The notes under the pieces are model-generated. The model saw only the letters and a list, made by a program, of their open reading frames with translations. It was not told the DNA's origin and ran no database searches. Shown here piece after piece: positions 45,274 to 54,041 of a stretch of DNA of 64,000 nt. The stretch is from Saccharomonospora viridis DSM 43017 (lineage in GTDB: Bacteria; Actinomycetota; Actinomycetes; Mycobacteriales; Pseudonocardiaceae). The DNA is taken from assembly GCF_000023865.1 (NCBI RefSeq), contig NC_013159.1:3746001-3810000 (forward strand). The letters run 5' to 3'. Within the stretch, counting starts at the first letter, position 1. Each line of letters opens with the position of its first letter. A program made the position numbers and the translations under genes.

Positions 45274-45708
45274 ATGCGCAGTGTTCGTCGCGGTATGGTG
45301 GCGGCCGCCCTGGCCTTCCCCCTGGCCTTCGGATTCGCGGGTGTCGCAACGGCCGGTGAGAAGGAAGTCGAGGCGTACTGGGCCGAGTACGAGGCCAACT
45401 ATGCCTTCGCTGGTTCGTTCGGTGCCGCTGCCGGCGACGTGTCCTCTGGGGCGGGACTCATCGATTTCAAGGACAAGGACAAGGGCAAGGGCCACGACAA
45501 CGGCAAGGACCACGGCGACAAGGGCCACAACGGCAAGGACAAGGGCAAGGGCCACGACAACGGCAAGGACCACGGCGACAAGAGCTACGGCCAGAAATAC
45601 GGCTGGTCCGAGTACGAGAACAAGGGCGCCGCTGCGGGCTTCTTCGGTGCCGGCGCGTGGGGCATCGACGCGGACTCCGGCTACTTCAAGTTCTTCAAGA
45701 AGGGCTGA
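45274..45708 (+). CDS. Secreted Lys/Asp/His/Gly-repeat protein
   Basis: A 144-residue secreted protein. The signal peptide RGMVAAALAFPLAFGFAGVATA is clear, with cleavage after ATA-G near residue 27. The mature protein has an aromatic/acidic segment (VEAYWAEYEANYAFAGSFG), then two nearly identical KGKGHDNGKDHGDK units separated by HNGK, and an aromatic C-terminus (FFGAGAWGIDADSGYFKFFKK). The repeated His/Asp pairs could bind metal, and the Lys/Asp alternation could mediate self-assembly; neither is shown. No family was recognised. The ATG has GAAAGGA upstream, and a strong terminator follows. Confidence 0.85.
   Translation: MRSVRRGMVAAALAFPLAFGFAGVATAGEKEVEAYWAEYEANYAFAGSFGAAAGDVSSGAGLIDFKDKDKGKGHDNGKDHGDKGHNGKDKGKGHDNGKDHGDKSYGQKYGWSEYENKGAAAGFFGAGAWGIDADSGYFKFFKKG
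45475..45582 (+). repeat. 48-base direct repeat in the secreted protein gene
   Basis: The 48-base unit beginning AAGGACAAGGGCAAGGGCC at 45475-45522 recurs exactly at 45535-45582 (60-base period). The identical codons show a recent duplication or slippage event within the gene. Confidence 0.85.
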
Positions 45709-45731
45709 CGCCGAGCGTTCCCTCCCATGAC

Positions 45732-45767
45732 AAGATGCCCCGGAAATCCTTCCGGGGCATCTTTCTT
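45732..45767 (+). terminator. Strong terminator after the secreted protein gene
   Basis: Perfect 14-bp stem AAGATGCCCCGGAA / TTCCGGGGCATCTT around a four-base loop, running into TTCTT. The symmetry allows use on both strands, serving the convergent minus-strand membrane protein gene too. Confidence 0.88.
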
Positions 45768-45800
45768 CGCCTTGCCGGATCCACCTTGTCGAACGTCGCC

Positions 45801-46565
45801 TTACTGGTTGAGCACGTCGTCGAAGAATCCGAGCAAGGCGGGCCACACCCCGGGGATCAACAACACTGCCAGAACCGAGAAAACCGGGAAGAGGACTCCG
45901 GTCTCCACCTTGTCCCCGGTGCGGAACCGGAGCCGTTTCGGAGGCCGCAATTCATACCACGTCTCTCCCGCGATGGGGATCGGGAACAGGAACGGGCATC
46001 CCGATTCGGTGAGCGCGTCACCCAGACAGTGCGTGAAACAGCCGAGCGCGACCGCGATACCGAGCCACCCGGATACCGAATCGAGTTGCGCGAGCACGTC
46101 GGGGCTGTTCTCGACCACCCACCACACGACCGCTCCACAGGCCACCGGAAGCAACCAGTCGCCGAGAGCGTCCTCGGCGAGCAACAGACCGAATACGACC
46201 ACGCCGACCACGACCCACGGGCCGCCGAACGCGGTGCCCGCCGCTGTCGCCCCTCCGAGCAACAGGGCGAACAACAATGTGTGCGAAAGGTGCCGGTGGC
46301 CACCCTTCTTCCGTTCGTCCCTCGGCCCTTTCGTCACGGAGTACAGCGCGGCCGAGGCGTTTCTCAACAGCCACGACAGCCCTCCGGTCACCGGCCCCAG
46401 CAGTTTGGACGCCCGCGCGCCGGGGTGATCGAGGTCCGGTAACAGGGCGTAGCCCGCGGTCGTCGCCGCGAACACGAGGGCTTGGGACAGTGTGGTGATG
46501 CCAACCGCAGGCGCCACGGCCAGCCCTGCACACCAACCGGTCAGCGCATGGGTGCGACCCATCAT
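45801..46565 (-). CDS. YdjM-family membrane protein (DUF457), putative metal-dependent hydrolase
   Basis: A 254-residue membrane protein. It begins MMGRTHALTGWCAGL and contains YALLPDLDHPGARASKLLG and GGHRHLSHTLLF, the Asp/His-rich motifs of the YdjM/LexA-regulated inner-membrane hydrolase family, plus HCLGDALTESGCPFLFPI. About five helices are predicted. The ATG at 46565 has GGAAGG twelve bases upstream; the longer frame is rejected. In E. coli the family is SOS-regulated; here it is next to DNA-repair genes. Confidence 0.85.
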   Translation of the reverse strand: MMGRTHALTGWCAGLAVAPAVGITTLSQALVFAATTAGYALLPDLDHPGARASKLLGPVTGGLSWLLRNASAALYSVTKGPRDERKKGGHRHLSHTLLFALLLGGATAAGTAFGGPWVVVGVVVFGLLLAEDALGDWLLPVACGAVVWWVVENSPDVLAQLDSVSGWLGIAVALGCFTHCLGDALTESGCPFLFPIPIAGETWYELRPPKRLRFRTGDKVETGVLFPVFSVLAVLLIPGVWPALLGFFDDVLNQ

Positions 46566-46931
46566 GGGTGTCGGGTACCTTCCAGCTGTCGATCTTCGAA
46601 CATCGGTGCGAACAGTCTCCCCGACCACCGCCCCGTGTTGATCAACGCCCCTATGGGCCCGGCAGCCTCGCCGGCGGGACACCCACACCACCGAAACCCG
46701 GTGGACGGACACCCTCCGTGTTCACCGGGAACAGTGACGTGCCGAATCCTCGGTCCGCGTGACGAAGACGGGAATCTTGAGCCTTCGGCTGAACTCACCA
46801 CGCCGTTCGTCGAGGCCCACGAATCTCCGCGAGGGCGGCGACCCGGCCGGCGACACCCAACAGTGACAAAGGACACATTTTTAGCGTGCACCCGATGCGT
46901 TCATCTCACTCGCCCGGGGTATCCGAGGTTT
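46566..46931. other. Intergenic region between the YdjM-like and LigD-type genes
   Basis: 366 bases with no supported gene; short frames here lack ribosome binding sites and family similarity. It must hold the divergent promoters of the YdjM-like gene and the ligase operon. I saw no LexA box or clear palindrome. Confidence 0.55.
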
Positions 46932-48365
46932 ATGGCGCCGCGACTCGAGCAGTACCGGAACAAGCGGAGGAAAGGACACACCCCCGAACCGATACCCAGC
47001 GTAACTCTCGCGTCGACGGAGGGCCACGGCGACACGTTCGTCGTGCACGAGCATCATGCCCGCAATCTGCACTGGGACGTGCGCCTCGAGCGCGACGGCA
47101 GGCTGATCTCGTTCGCGGTACCGAAGGGACTTCCCACTGAACCGGGCACAGTGCGACTCGCCGTGCGCACCGAGGACCATCCGCTGGAGTACTCGACGTT
47201 CTCCGGAGAGATCCCGAAAGGCGAGTACGGCGGCGGACACATGTCGATCTGGGACCGAGGTACCTATGAGACTCTCAAGTGGGGCGAGAGCAAGGTCTCG
47301 ATCGTCCTGCACGGTGAACGGGTGCACGGCAAGTACGTGTTCTTCCGCACCCGGGAAAGTGATTGGAGCGTCGTACGTTCCGATCCACCAGACGATCCAG
47401 AGTGGACCCCAATTCCCTCCCTCCTCAAACCCATGCTCGCCGTGACGGGCTCCCTGCCCGACCCCGAGGAGGACTCCGACTGGGCATACGAGTTCAAATG
47501 GGACGGTGTACGCGCCCTCGCCCGGGTCGAAGGGGGGAGAGTCACGCTGTTCTCCCGGCGAGGCGACGACATCACCGGGATCTATCCGGAATTGCGTGCG
47601 CTCGGCGAGGATTTGGGAAGCACCCAGGCTTGGCTGGACGGTGAGATCGTGGCGTTCCGAGACGGCAGACCACACTTCGCCACCCTGCAAGGCCGCATCA
47701 ACGCGGGAGCGCAGAAGGCCCGGAGGTTGTCCCAGCGCTCCCCGGTCACGTATCTCGTGTTCGACCTGCTGCACCTCGACGGCCATTCCTGCATGGGACT
47801 GCCCTACTGGCAGCGGAGGAACCTGCTGGAGCAGCTCGACATCACGGGTGAACATTGGCGAACCCCTCCCAGCTTCCCCGGGGCCGGTCGAGCGGTCACG
47901 GAGGCCGCTGCCGAACAACGACTGGAAGGGGTCGTCGCCAAGCGCCTCGACTCCCCCTACCGCCCCGGGGAACGCAGCGTCGACTGGCGCAAGATCACCG
48001 AACTGCGGACGTTGGAGGTGGTCATCGGCGGCTGGCGGCAAGGCCGGGGAAGACGCTCCGACACCTTCGGCTCGCTCCTGCTGGGCATCCCTAACGACGG
48101 TCGGCTTCAGTACATCGGCCAGGTCGGAACCGGATTCGACGAGGACGCCCTGCACGCCCTCACCTCCAGACTGCACCGGCTGGAACGCCGGACCTCGCCG
48201 TTCTCCGAAGCCTTACCGAAAGACCGGACGAGCGGAGCTCACTGGGTCAGTCCGCGACTCGTGGGCGAGGTCGCGTTCAAGTCGTGGACCGACGACGGCC
48301 GACTGCGCGCACCGACGTGGCGGGGGCTGCGCCCCGACCGCGATCCGGAGGAGTTGGCGCGATGA
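46932..48365 (+). CDS. ligD: ATP-dependent DNA ligase with 3'-phosphoesterase domain (LigD-type)
   Basis: A 477-residue NHEJ-type protein combining an N-terminal LigD 3'-phosphoesterase domain (about 15-150: TFVVHEHHARNLHWDVRLE, PLEYSTFSGEIPKGEYGGG) with an ATP-dependent ligase. The nucleotidyl-lysine motif is EFKWDGVRALARV; further ligase motifs are LDGEIVAFRDGRPHF, EGVVAKRLDSPYRPGERS and DWRKITE. The polymerase/primase domain is absent and encoded by the overlapping next gene, so the usual three-domain LigD is split. It repairs double-strand breaks with Ku (not in this window). The ATG has GAGG just upstream. Confidence 0.93.
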   Translation: MAPRLEQYRNKRRKGHTPEPIPSVTLASTEGHGDTFVVHEHHARNLHWDVRLERDGRLISFAVPKGLPTEPGTVRLAVRTEDHPLEYSTFSGEIPKGEYGGGHMSIWDRGTYETLKWGESKVSIVLHGERVHGKYVFFRTRESDWSVVRSDPPDDPEWTPIPSLLKPMLAVTGSLPDPEEDSDWAYEFKWDGVRALARVEGGRVTLFSRRGDDITGIYPELRALGEDLGSTQAWLDGEIVAFRDGRPHFATLQGRINAGAQKARRLSQRSPVTYLVFDLLHLDGHSCMGLPYWQRRNLLEQLDITGEHWRTPPSFPGAGRAVTEAAAEQRLEGVVAKRLDSPYRPGERSVDWRKITELRTLEVVIGGWRQGRGRRSDTFGSLLLGIPNDGRLQYIGQVGTGFDEDALHALTSRLHRLERRTSPFSEALPKDRTSGAHWVSPRLVGEVAFKSWTDDGRLRAPTWRGLRPDRDPEELAR

Positions 48366-49273
48366 CGACCATGACACAACCAGTCGACATCGAGGGACGC
48401 CGACTCGAATTATCCAATTTGGACAAAATTCTCTACCCGGAACACGGATTCACCAAGGGCGAGCTCATCGACTACTACGCACGGGTGGCTCCGGTGCTGT
48501 TACCCCACGTGCGGGACCGTCCGCTCACCCTGAAACGCTATCCCGACGGGGTCGAGGGTAAGTCGTTCTTCGAGAAGAACGTCTCCACCCACGCACCCGA
48601 CTGGGTACGCACCGTGCCCATCGAGACACCGGAGAGCTCGCACAGCCGAAAAAGCGCCGACTTCGCGCTCGTTCAGGACCTGTCGACCTTGGTGTGGGCC
48701 GCGAACCTCGCGAGCATCGAATTGCATATCCCGCAATGGACCGTCGGGCCACGAGGAGAAAGACGCAATCCGGACTTGCTCGTGTTCGACCTCGATCCCG
48801 GAGCCCCCGCCACGATCGTCGATTGTTGCGAGGTGGCGCTGTGGCTACGCGACGAACTCACCGACGACGGACTGACCGCGTATCCGAAAACCAGCGGCTC
48901 GAAAGGATTGCAACTCTACGCTCCCGTACAGACACGTTCCGACGACCGAACGAACGACTACGCCAAGCGAGTGGCCGAGAAGCTGGAGCGTCGACATCCG
49001 CGCCGGGTCGTATCCCGCATGGCGAAGAAGCTGCGCGTCGGCAAAGTGCTCATAGACTGGAGCCAGAACAACCCCAAGAAAACCACCGTCGCGCCCTACT
49101 CATTGCGCGCGAGATCGGCGCCCACCGTGTCCACACCGGTAACCTGGTCGGAGGTCGAAGCCTGCGAGAACCCGGCGGAGCTCGGGTTCGTGGCCGACGA
49201 GGTGCTGGACCGTGTCGACGAGCACGGCGACCTGTTCGAATCCCTTTTGACGCGAGCCAGGCCGTCCCTTTGA
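48362..49273 (+). CDS. ligD: LigD-type DNA polymerase/primase domain protein
   Basis: A 303-residue archaeo-eukaryotic-primase-type polymerase equal to the POL domain of LigD. Motifs: LSNLDKILYPEHGFTKGELI at the N-terminus, RYPDGVEGKSFFEKN, and the metal-binding pair in LLVFDLDPG, plus YPKTSGSKGLQLYAPV and LIDWSQNNPKKTTVAPYSLR. The ATG overlaps the ligase stop (ATGA), so the two polypeptides are made together and probably form the same repair complex as fused LigD. It is followed after 90 bases by the signalling operon. Confidence 0.93.
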   Translation: MTTMTQPVDIEGRRLELSNLDKILYPEHGFTKGELIDYYARVAPVLLPHVRDRPLTLKRYPDGVEGKSFFEKNVSTHAPDWVRTVPIETPESSHSRKSADFALVQDLSTLVWAANLASIELHIPQWTVGPRGERRNPDLLVFDLDPGAPATIVDCCEVALWLRDELTDDGLTAYPKTSGSKGLQLYAPVQTRSDDRTNDYAKRVAEKLERRHPRRVVSRMAKKLRVGKVLIDWSQNNPKKTTVAPYSLRARSAPTVSTPVTWSEVEACENPAELGFVADEVLDRVDEHGDLFESLLTRARPSL

Positions 49274-49327
49274 CGTATTTTCCGAATGATTATGGGACCG
49301 AGACCGGAACAAATGTCGCAACGAGAC

Positions 49328-49356
49328 CTGACGGACCCCCGCGCGAGGACTATGCT
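49328..49356 (+). promoter_or_regulatory. SigA-type promoter of the phosphatase/STAS operon
   Basis: -35 CTGACG (49328-49333), a 17-base spacer, and -10 TATGCT (49351-49356); the ATG at 49364 follows after seven bases. This is the most complete -35/-10 pair I saw in the window and predicts a leaderless transcript. Confidence 0.75.
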
Positions 49357-49363
49357 CGCGGCT

Positions 49364-50977
49364 ATGCCACGGGCGGTCGACACCCACCACACCGAAGACC
49401 GTCTGCGTCGGTTCGAGGCGATCGCCGACACAGGACTGGCTCATCTGCGCGAGGAAGACGTGCTCAAGGAGTTGCTGGACAGGGTCCGGGACGTGCTCGA
49501 AGCCGACACAGCGACGGTCCTCCTGCTCGACAACACCGGACAGCAGCTTGTCGCCGCCGCCTCCTCCGGTCTGGAGGAGGAGGTGCGACAGGGTGTGCGG
49601 GTGCGTGTGGGTGAGGGCTTCGCCGGTCGGGTCGCCACCGAGCTGAAACCGTACGCCATCGAGGACGTCAACTCCGAGACCGTCGTGAACCCTCTGCTGT
49701 GGCGGAAGGGACTGCGGGGACTCGTCGGTGTCCCACTGCTCGCGGAAGGTGAGTTGCTGGGCATCCTGCACGTCGGCACCCTGCGCAAACGGGTCTTCGA
49801 CGACGAGGAGATCCACTGGCTGCACCTGGTCGCCGACCGAATCGCGGTCAGCCTGCGCAGCCAGTTGACGTCCAGCGACCGGAACGCGGCCGCGACGCTG
49901 CAACGGTCGTTGCTGCCCGTGCAGCTACCGTCCATCTCCGGACTCGACCTGGCCTCTCGATACGTGCCGGGAGAACGCCTCGGCACCAGCGGTGATTGGT
50001 ACGACGTGTTCACCCTGCCCTCAGGGCGGGTGTGCATGGTGATCGGGGACGTGGTGGGGCGTGGCCTGTCCGCCGCCATGATCATGGGTCGCCTCCGCAC
50101 GATCCTCCGGGCGTCCTCCCTCGACCGTGAGGACCCCAGTGAGATCCTGACGAAACTCGACCGATACGCCCGCCACTTCGAATCCGACATCATGGCGACG
50201 ATCGCCTGCGGCGTGTGGGAACCGTCGCTGGAACGGGTCCACCTGTCGCTGGCGGGACATCTCACCCCGGTGTTCGCCCCCGTGGGGGAGGAGAGCCGCT
50301 TGGTGACCGAGGTGCCCGTCGACGCGCCCATCGGGGTCAGTTCGACGACGCAGAAGCGACACACGGTCACGGTGGAGGTGCCCTACGGAGCGGCTCTGCT
50401 CTTCTACACCGACGGACTCGTGGAACGACGGGACCGCCCATTGGACGACGGTCTGCGTCAGCTGTGCGAAACCGTCCGCGCCGGCCCGGCAGAGACATTG
50501 TGCGCGGAAGTGATGAGCAAACTGGTGGGAGTCAATTCCCCCAGTGACGACATCGCCATCCTGGCGGCTCATCGGCAAGCTCCCGAAACACCCTCCGAGT
50601 TGCGGTTCGAGGTCGACGCCACGCCCGAATCACTGGCCGAGGTGCGTTCGCAGCTGAGGCGCTGGTTGCCGAACGTGGGGGCATCCGAGGACGACACGGC
50701 GGACCTGCTCATCGCCGTGGGTGAGGCCGTGGCCAACTCGATCGAACACGCTTACGGCCCCCACGGCGGTAAGGTCGCCCTGGGGCTTGAGGTGCACGAC
50801 GCGGAAGTGGAGATCACCGTAAGCGACACGGGCACGTGGCGCTCGCCCAGGGGCACCCATCGCGGGAGGGGAATGCAGCTCATGCGGCAACTCTGTGACG
50901 AGCTCACCGTGGAGCACGACGAGACGGGCACCCACGTCCGGCTGCGCAAACGATTCTCGGAGGATGAGTCCGCATGA
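49364..50977 (+). CDS. GAF-PP2C(SpoIIE)-ATPase signalling protein
   Basis: A 537-residue protein in three parts: GAF sensor (about 10-170), SpoIIE-type PP2C phosphatase (about 190-390), and anti-sigma-type HATPase (about 400-535). Phosphatase motifs are SGDWYDVF, VIGDVVGRGLSAAMIM, LSLAGHLTPVF, LFYTDGL and SDDIAILAA; the kinase N-box is GEAVANSIEHAYG, with SDTGTW and GRGMQLM. It can thus both phosphorylate and dephosphorylate a STAS antagonist, the next gene. The ATG at 49364 is chosen because of the promoter just upstream. The operon suggests control of an alternative sigma factor encoded elsewhere. Confidence 0.92.
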   Translation: MPRAVDTHHTEDRLRRFEAIADTGLAHLREEDVLKELLDRVRDVLEADTATVLLLDNTGQQLVAAASSGLEEEVRQGVRVRVGEGFAGRVATELKPYAIEDVNSETVVNPLLWRKGLRGLVGVPLLAEGELLGILHVGTLRKRVFDDEEIHWLHLVADRIAVSLRSQLTSSDRNAAATLQRSLLPVQLPSISGLDLASRYVPGERLGTSGDWYDVFTLPSGRVCMVIGDVVGRGLSAAMIMGRLRTILRASSLDREDPSEILTKLDRYARHFESDIMATIACGVWEPSLERVHLSLAGHLTPVFAPVGEESRLVTEVPVDAPIGVSSTTQKRHTVTVEVPYGAALLFYTDGLVERRDRPLDDGLRQLCETVRAGPAETLCAEVMSKLVGVNSPSDDIAILAAHRQAPETPSELRFEVDATPESLAEVRSQLRRWLPNVGASEDDTADLLIAVGEAVANSIEHAYGPHGGKVALGLEVHDAEVEITVSDTGTWRSPRGTHRGRGMQLMRQLCDELTVEHDETGTHVRLRKRFSEDESA

Positions 50978-51291
50978 CCGCGGCAGACGTCGTCGTCCAC
51001 GCGCAGGGCAGCACCATCGAGATCCGGCTCAGCGGTGAGATCGACCTGTCGAACAGCGACGCGGTGCGGGAGAAGATCTTCGCCTCGATCAGCAATCACC
51101 TCGTCGCCGTGACCCTCGACCTCAGCGAGGTGTCCTATATCGACAGCGCGGGACTGCGTGTCCTGTTCGCACTCACCGAACGGCTCCGGCTGTTGCAGAC
51201 CAAATGCACGATGATCGCGCCCCCAGGATCACCCACCCGCCGGGTCCTGGAGATGACGGGCATGAACTCCGTGGCGGAACTGAAACCCTGA
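50974..51291 (+). CDS. STAS-domain anti-sigma factor antagonist
   Basis: A 105-residue SpoIIAA/RsbV-type antagonist. The phosphorylatable Ser lies in DLSEVSYIDSAGLRVLF. It starts with ATG overlapping the stop of the phosphatase/kinase gene (ATGA), making it the likely partner: the HATPase domain would phosphorylate this Ser and the PP2C domain remove the phosphate. It binds and inactivates an anti-sigma factor when unphosphorylated (family knowledge). The sigma factor target is not in the window. Confidence 0.93.
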   Translation: MTAADVVVHAQGSTIEIRLSGEIDLSNSDAVREKIFASISNHLVAVTLDLSEVSYIDSAGLRVLFALTERLRLLQTKCTMIAPPGSPTRRVLEMTGMNSVAELKP

Positions 51292-51317
51292 TCTCGATCC
51301 CGCCACGGGTTCGCGGT

Positions 51318-51357
51318 GGGGGCGACTGTCCTTTCGACCCACCGGAAAGCCGCCCCC
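51318..51357. terminator. Convergent hairpin between STAS and SIS genes
   Basis: GGGGGCG (51318-51324) pairs with CGCCCCC (51351-51357) across a 26-base loop with inner TTTC/GAAA pairing. It lies between two convergent genes and may terminate both. Confidence 0.45.
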
Positions 51358-51367
51358 GAGACACGAG

Positions 51368-52078
51368 TCAGTACGACAGTTCGGGGATACGATCGCTGTA
51401 ACGCGCCACGAGTTCGACGTTACGTTCGTCCCCACCGGGAACGTTGGCGCTGGTCCACACGGGTAGTTCGGCTCCACGCTCCTCGGCGAGGCTGTCCAGT
51501 TCCGCCAGCAACGCCGACCACACGTACGCCCCGACGATCGTGGAGACCGCCGAGGTACGCGGTGCCTGAGCGGGGTGCACGACGTCGCCGGCCGGGACGT
51601 TCGTGTCGAGCACGACGGTGGCGTGTTCGGCCAGGCTCGTGCCGCTGCGGTCCGCCGCCGCGGCCGAGGCCACCGACGAGGTGACGGCGATGACCGGCAC
51701 GCCCCGTGCCAACGCCTCCTGCGCGATCTCCACGGGGTAGGGGTTACGTCCGCTGGTGGAGAACACCACCACGACATCGCCGCGTCGCACATCGGCGCGT
51801 TCGACCAGCGCACGCCCCCGACCGGGCACGCGTTCCGCCGCCGAGCTGCGCAACGCCCCCGACAACGGCAACACATCGGTATCCCACAACGGTCTGACCG
51901 CAGCGAGTCCACCCGCGCGGTAGAACGTCTCACACACCATCGCCAGGGAGTGTCCCGCCCCCGCGGCGTGGACGATGCCGCCACCGTCGACCGCATCGAG
52001 CACCAGCTCGGCGGCCTTACGCAGTTCTCCCTGCTGGGAGTCGATGGTGTCGAGCAGCTTCCGGACGCGGTCACGCAT
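51368..52078 (-). CDS. SIS-domain protein (phosphosugar-binding, UPF0309-like)
   Basis: A 236-residue single-SIS protein. Phosphosugar-binding motifs are GGIVHAAGAGHSLAM near residue 35 and VVVFSTSGRNPYPVEIAQEA near residue 105, with VPVIAVTSSVAS. It resembles the UPF0309/phosphoheptose-isomerase-like group; the substrate is unknown. It is monocistronic on the minus strand, convergent with the signalling operon. It could take part in amino-sugar turnover like the SIS gene at 27717, but no operator was found here. Confidence 0.85.
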   Translation of the reverse strand: MRDRVRKLLDTIDSQQGELRKAAELVLDAVDGGGIVHAAGAGHSLAMVCETFYRAGGLAAVRPLWDTDVLPLSGALRSSAAERVPGRGRALVERADVRRGDVVVVFSTSGRNPYPVEIAQEALARGVPVIAVTSSVASAAAADRSGTSLAEHATVVLDTNVPAGDVVHPAQAPRTSAVSTIVGAYVWSALLAELDSLAEERGAELPVWTSANVPGGDERNVELVARYSDRIPELSY

Positions 52079-52331
52079 TCGGCACGATCTCCTTCACATT
52101 CGTCGTCAACATCGTTGTCAACGTCGTCATCGATCCGTCAGTGTCGGTAACGCTAAGTAGCGATTAGTAACTTTCAGTAGCACTGCGTCAGCAGTGCCCT
52201 CGGCGGCGGGACCAGCGGCGCCTTCGGCGCCATTTCATCGCCGCCATCTCATCGCTGCTGGACACTCAGCGCAACCGATTCCGCATTCTCCGCGTTCGGT
52301 TCACCCGGCCGGGTATCCCCCGACGAGCCGC

Positions 52332-53957
52332 TCACCGGACGTAGGTCAGGGATTCACCGCCGTGCACCACCTCACCCGCGACGAACGTCGCGAGCACCCT
52401 GATCTTGTCCATGGCCGACGGCGCGACGGTGGTCGGGTCATCACCGAGCAGTACGAGGTCGGCTTGCATCCCCGCCTCGATACGCCCACGCCGGTCCTCC
52501 AGACACGCGGCGTACGCGGCGTGCGTGGTGTAGGCCCGCAGCGCCTCCATCGCATCCACCCGCTCGTCCTCGGCGAGCACCACCCCACCGCTGGTGGTGC
52601 GCTCGACCATGTTCCGCATGCCCGCCAGTGGGGCGCCGGTACCCACGCACGGCCGGTCGGAACTGCCCGGCACGCGCAATCCGGCGTCGAGGAACGACCT
52701 GTGTCGGTACAGCCACGGAATCCTCGCCTCACCGAGTGACGTGCGCATGGTGTCACCGATCTCGTACAGGAATCGAGCCTGCGGCACGGGGACGACGTCG
52801 AGCGCGGCCAGTCGGGGCAGGTGATCGGGACGCACCATGGCCGCGTGCTCGATGCGATGCCGCACGCCGGGCCGGGGACACTCCCGCTGCGCCCGCTCGA
52901 ACGCCTCCAATGTGAGATCGATGGCGCGGTCACCGATGGCGTGCGCCGCGACGCGCCAACCCCCGCGATGCGCCGCGAGGATGCGATTCCGCAGCACTTC
53001 GGGGTCATCACCCAGCACCCCGACACCGCCGTCGCCTTCGAACGGTTGCGTGACGGCGGCGGTCTTGCTGCTCAACGCCCCGTCGGTGAAGATCTTCATC
53101 GGCCCGATGCGCAGGAAGTCGTCACCGAAGCCACTGCGCACGCCGAGATCGAGACCCACCAACTCGTCGGTGAGCGGATGCAGTGTCTCGGTGGCGGGCA
53201 TCAATTCCACGCGCACGTTCAACTTCCCGCGTTGCCGGGCGAGCTGATAGGCGGCCGCCTCGGCGGGGCTGTGTCCGATCCAGCCCCCGGCGACACCCGC
53301 CTCGGTGACATGGGTGAGTCCTTCGGCGACGTACACCTCGGACGCTCGGGCGATGGCCTCGACGAGCTCCTCCACCGGGTACGGCTTCACCAGCGCGTCC
53401 ACCAGCTGCTGTGCCTGCTCCGCGAGCAGCCCCGTCGGCTCCCCCGAAGCGTCCCGCTCCACGACTCCGCCCTCGGGCACGACAGCCGAATCGTCGAGGA
53501 TCCCGGCCTTGTCCAGAATGGCGCTGCTGACCACACACATGTGCGCCGACCGATGCTTCAACCACACCGGACGCCCACCACCCGCACGGTCCAACGCGGC
53601 TCGGTCGGGGTGCCCGCCCAGCACGAAGTCGTCATACTGCGACCCGATCACCCACGCGTCGGACGGCAACCTGGCCGCACGTTCGGCCACCGCGTCGTAG
53701 ACCTCGTCGAGGGTGCGACACGTGGACAGGTCCATCTCGGCCAGCGACAGTCCGAACCACACCATGTGGTTGTGCGCGTCGGCGAAGCCCGGCGTGAGTA
53801 CCGCCCCGCCCCCGTCGACGACCCTACGGGCGGAAGCCCCCTCGACCTCCTCGTCCACCCCGACGATGTGGCCCCCCAGCACACCGACGGTGTGGGCCCG
53901 GGGCCGATCTTCACGCATGGTCAGGGCACGCACATCACGTAGCAGCAGGTCGAGCAC
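52332..53957 (-). CDS. YtcJ-type amidohydrolase
   Basis: A 541-residue amidohydrolase of the YtcJ/AepA group: metal-binding TPGFADAHNHMVWFG at the N-terminus, MKIFTDGALSSKTAAV in the middle, HAIGDRAIDLTLEAFERA with a metal His, RHRIEHAAM, and an N-terminal/C-terminal beta sandwich (GEVVHGGESLTYV). Family members hydrolyse amides or imides, often unknown substrates. No signal peptide. It is divergent from a lipoprotein gene. Confidence 0.9.
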   Translation of the reverse strand: MLDLLLRDVRALTMREDRPRAHTVGVLGGHIVGVDEEVEGASARRVVDGGGAVLTPGFADAHNHMVWFGLSLAEMDLSTCRTLDEVYDAVAERAARLPSDAWVIGSQYDDFVLGGHPDRAALDRAGGGRPVWLKHRSAHMCVVSSAILDKAGILDDSAVVPEGGVVERDASGEPTGLLAEQAQQLVDALVKPYPVEELVEAIARASEVYVAEGLTHVTEAGVAGGWIGHSPAEAAAYQLARQRGKLNVRVELMPATETLHPLTDELVGLDLGVRSGFGDDFLRIGPMKIFTDGALSSKTAAVTQPFEGDGGVGVLGDDPEVLRNRILAAHRGGWRVAAHAIGDRAIDLTLEAFERAQRECPRPGVRHRIEHAAMVRPDHLPRLAALDVVPVPQARFLYEIGDTMRTSLGEARIPWLYRHRSFLDAGLRVPGSSDRPCVGTGAPLAGMRNMVERTTSGGVVLAEDERVDAMEALRAYTTHAAYAACLEDRRGRIEAGMQADLVLLGDDPTTVAPSAMDKIRVLATFVAGEVVHGGESLTYVR

Positions 53958-54041
53958 GTGGTTCCTCCCTAGGTCGGCGGGCCGATTACGCTCGTGGCAC
54001 GCTCAGACGGTACCCGGAGTGAGACGGAAGGGGCAGCGGCT

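Noticed and set aside
45475-45582. CRISPR-like repeat with spacer
   Set aside because: The two repeats are inside an open reading frame, code for the same peptide, and the intervening 12 bases belong to the same repeat family; only two copies exist.
46566-46931. Small genes in the gap before the ligase
   Set aside because: Short frames exist but none has a ribosome binding site, a leaderless -10 pattern or recognisable sequence.
46881-48176. Long minus-strand reading frame opposite the LigD-type ligase
   Set aside because: The plus-strand frame encodes complete ligase motifs; the antisense frame is a third-position GC artefact.
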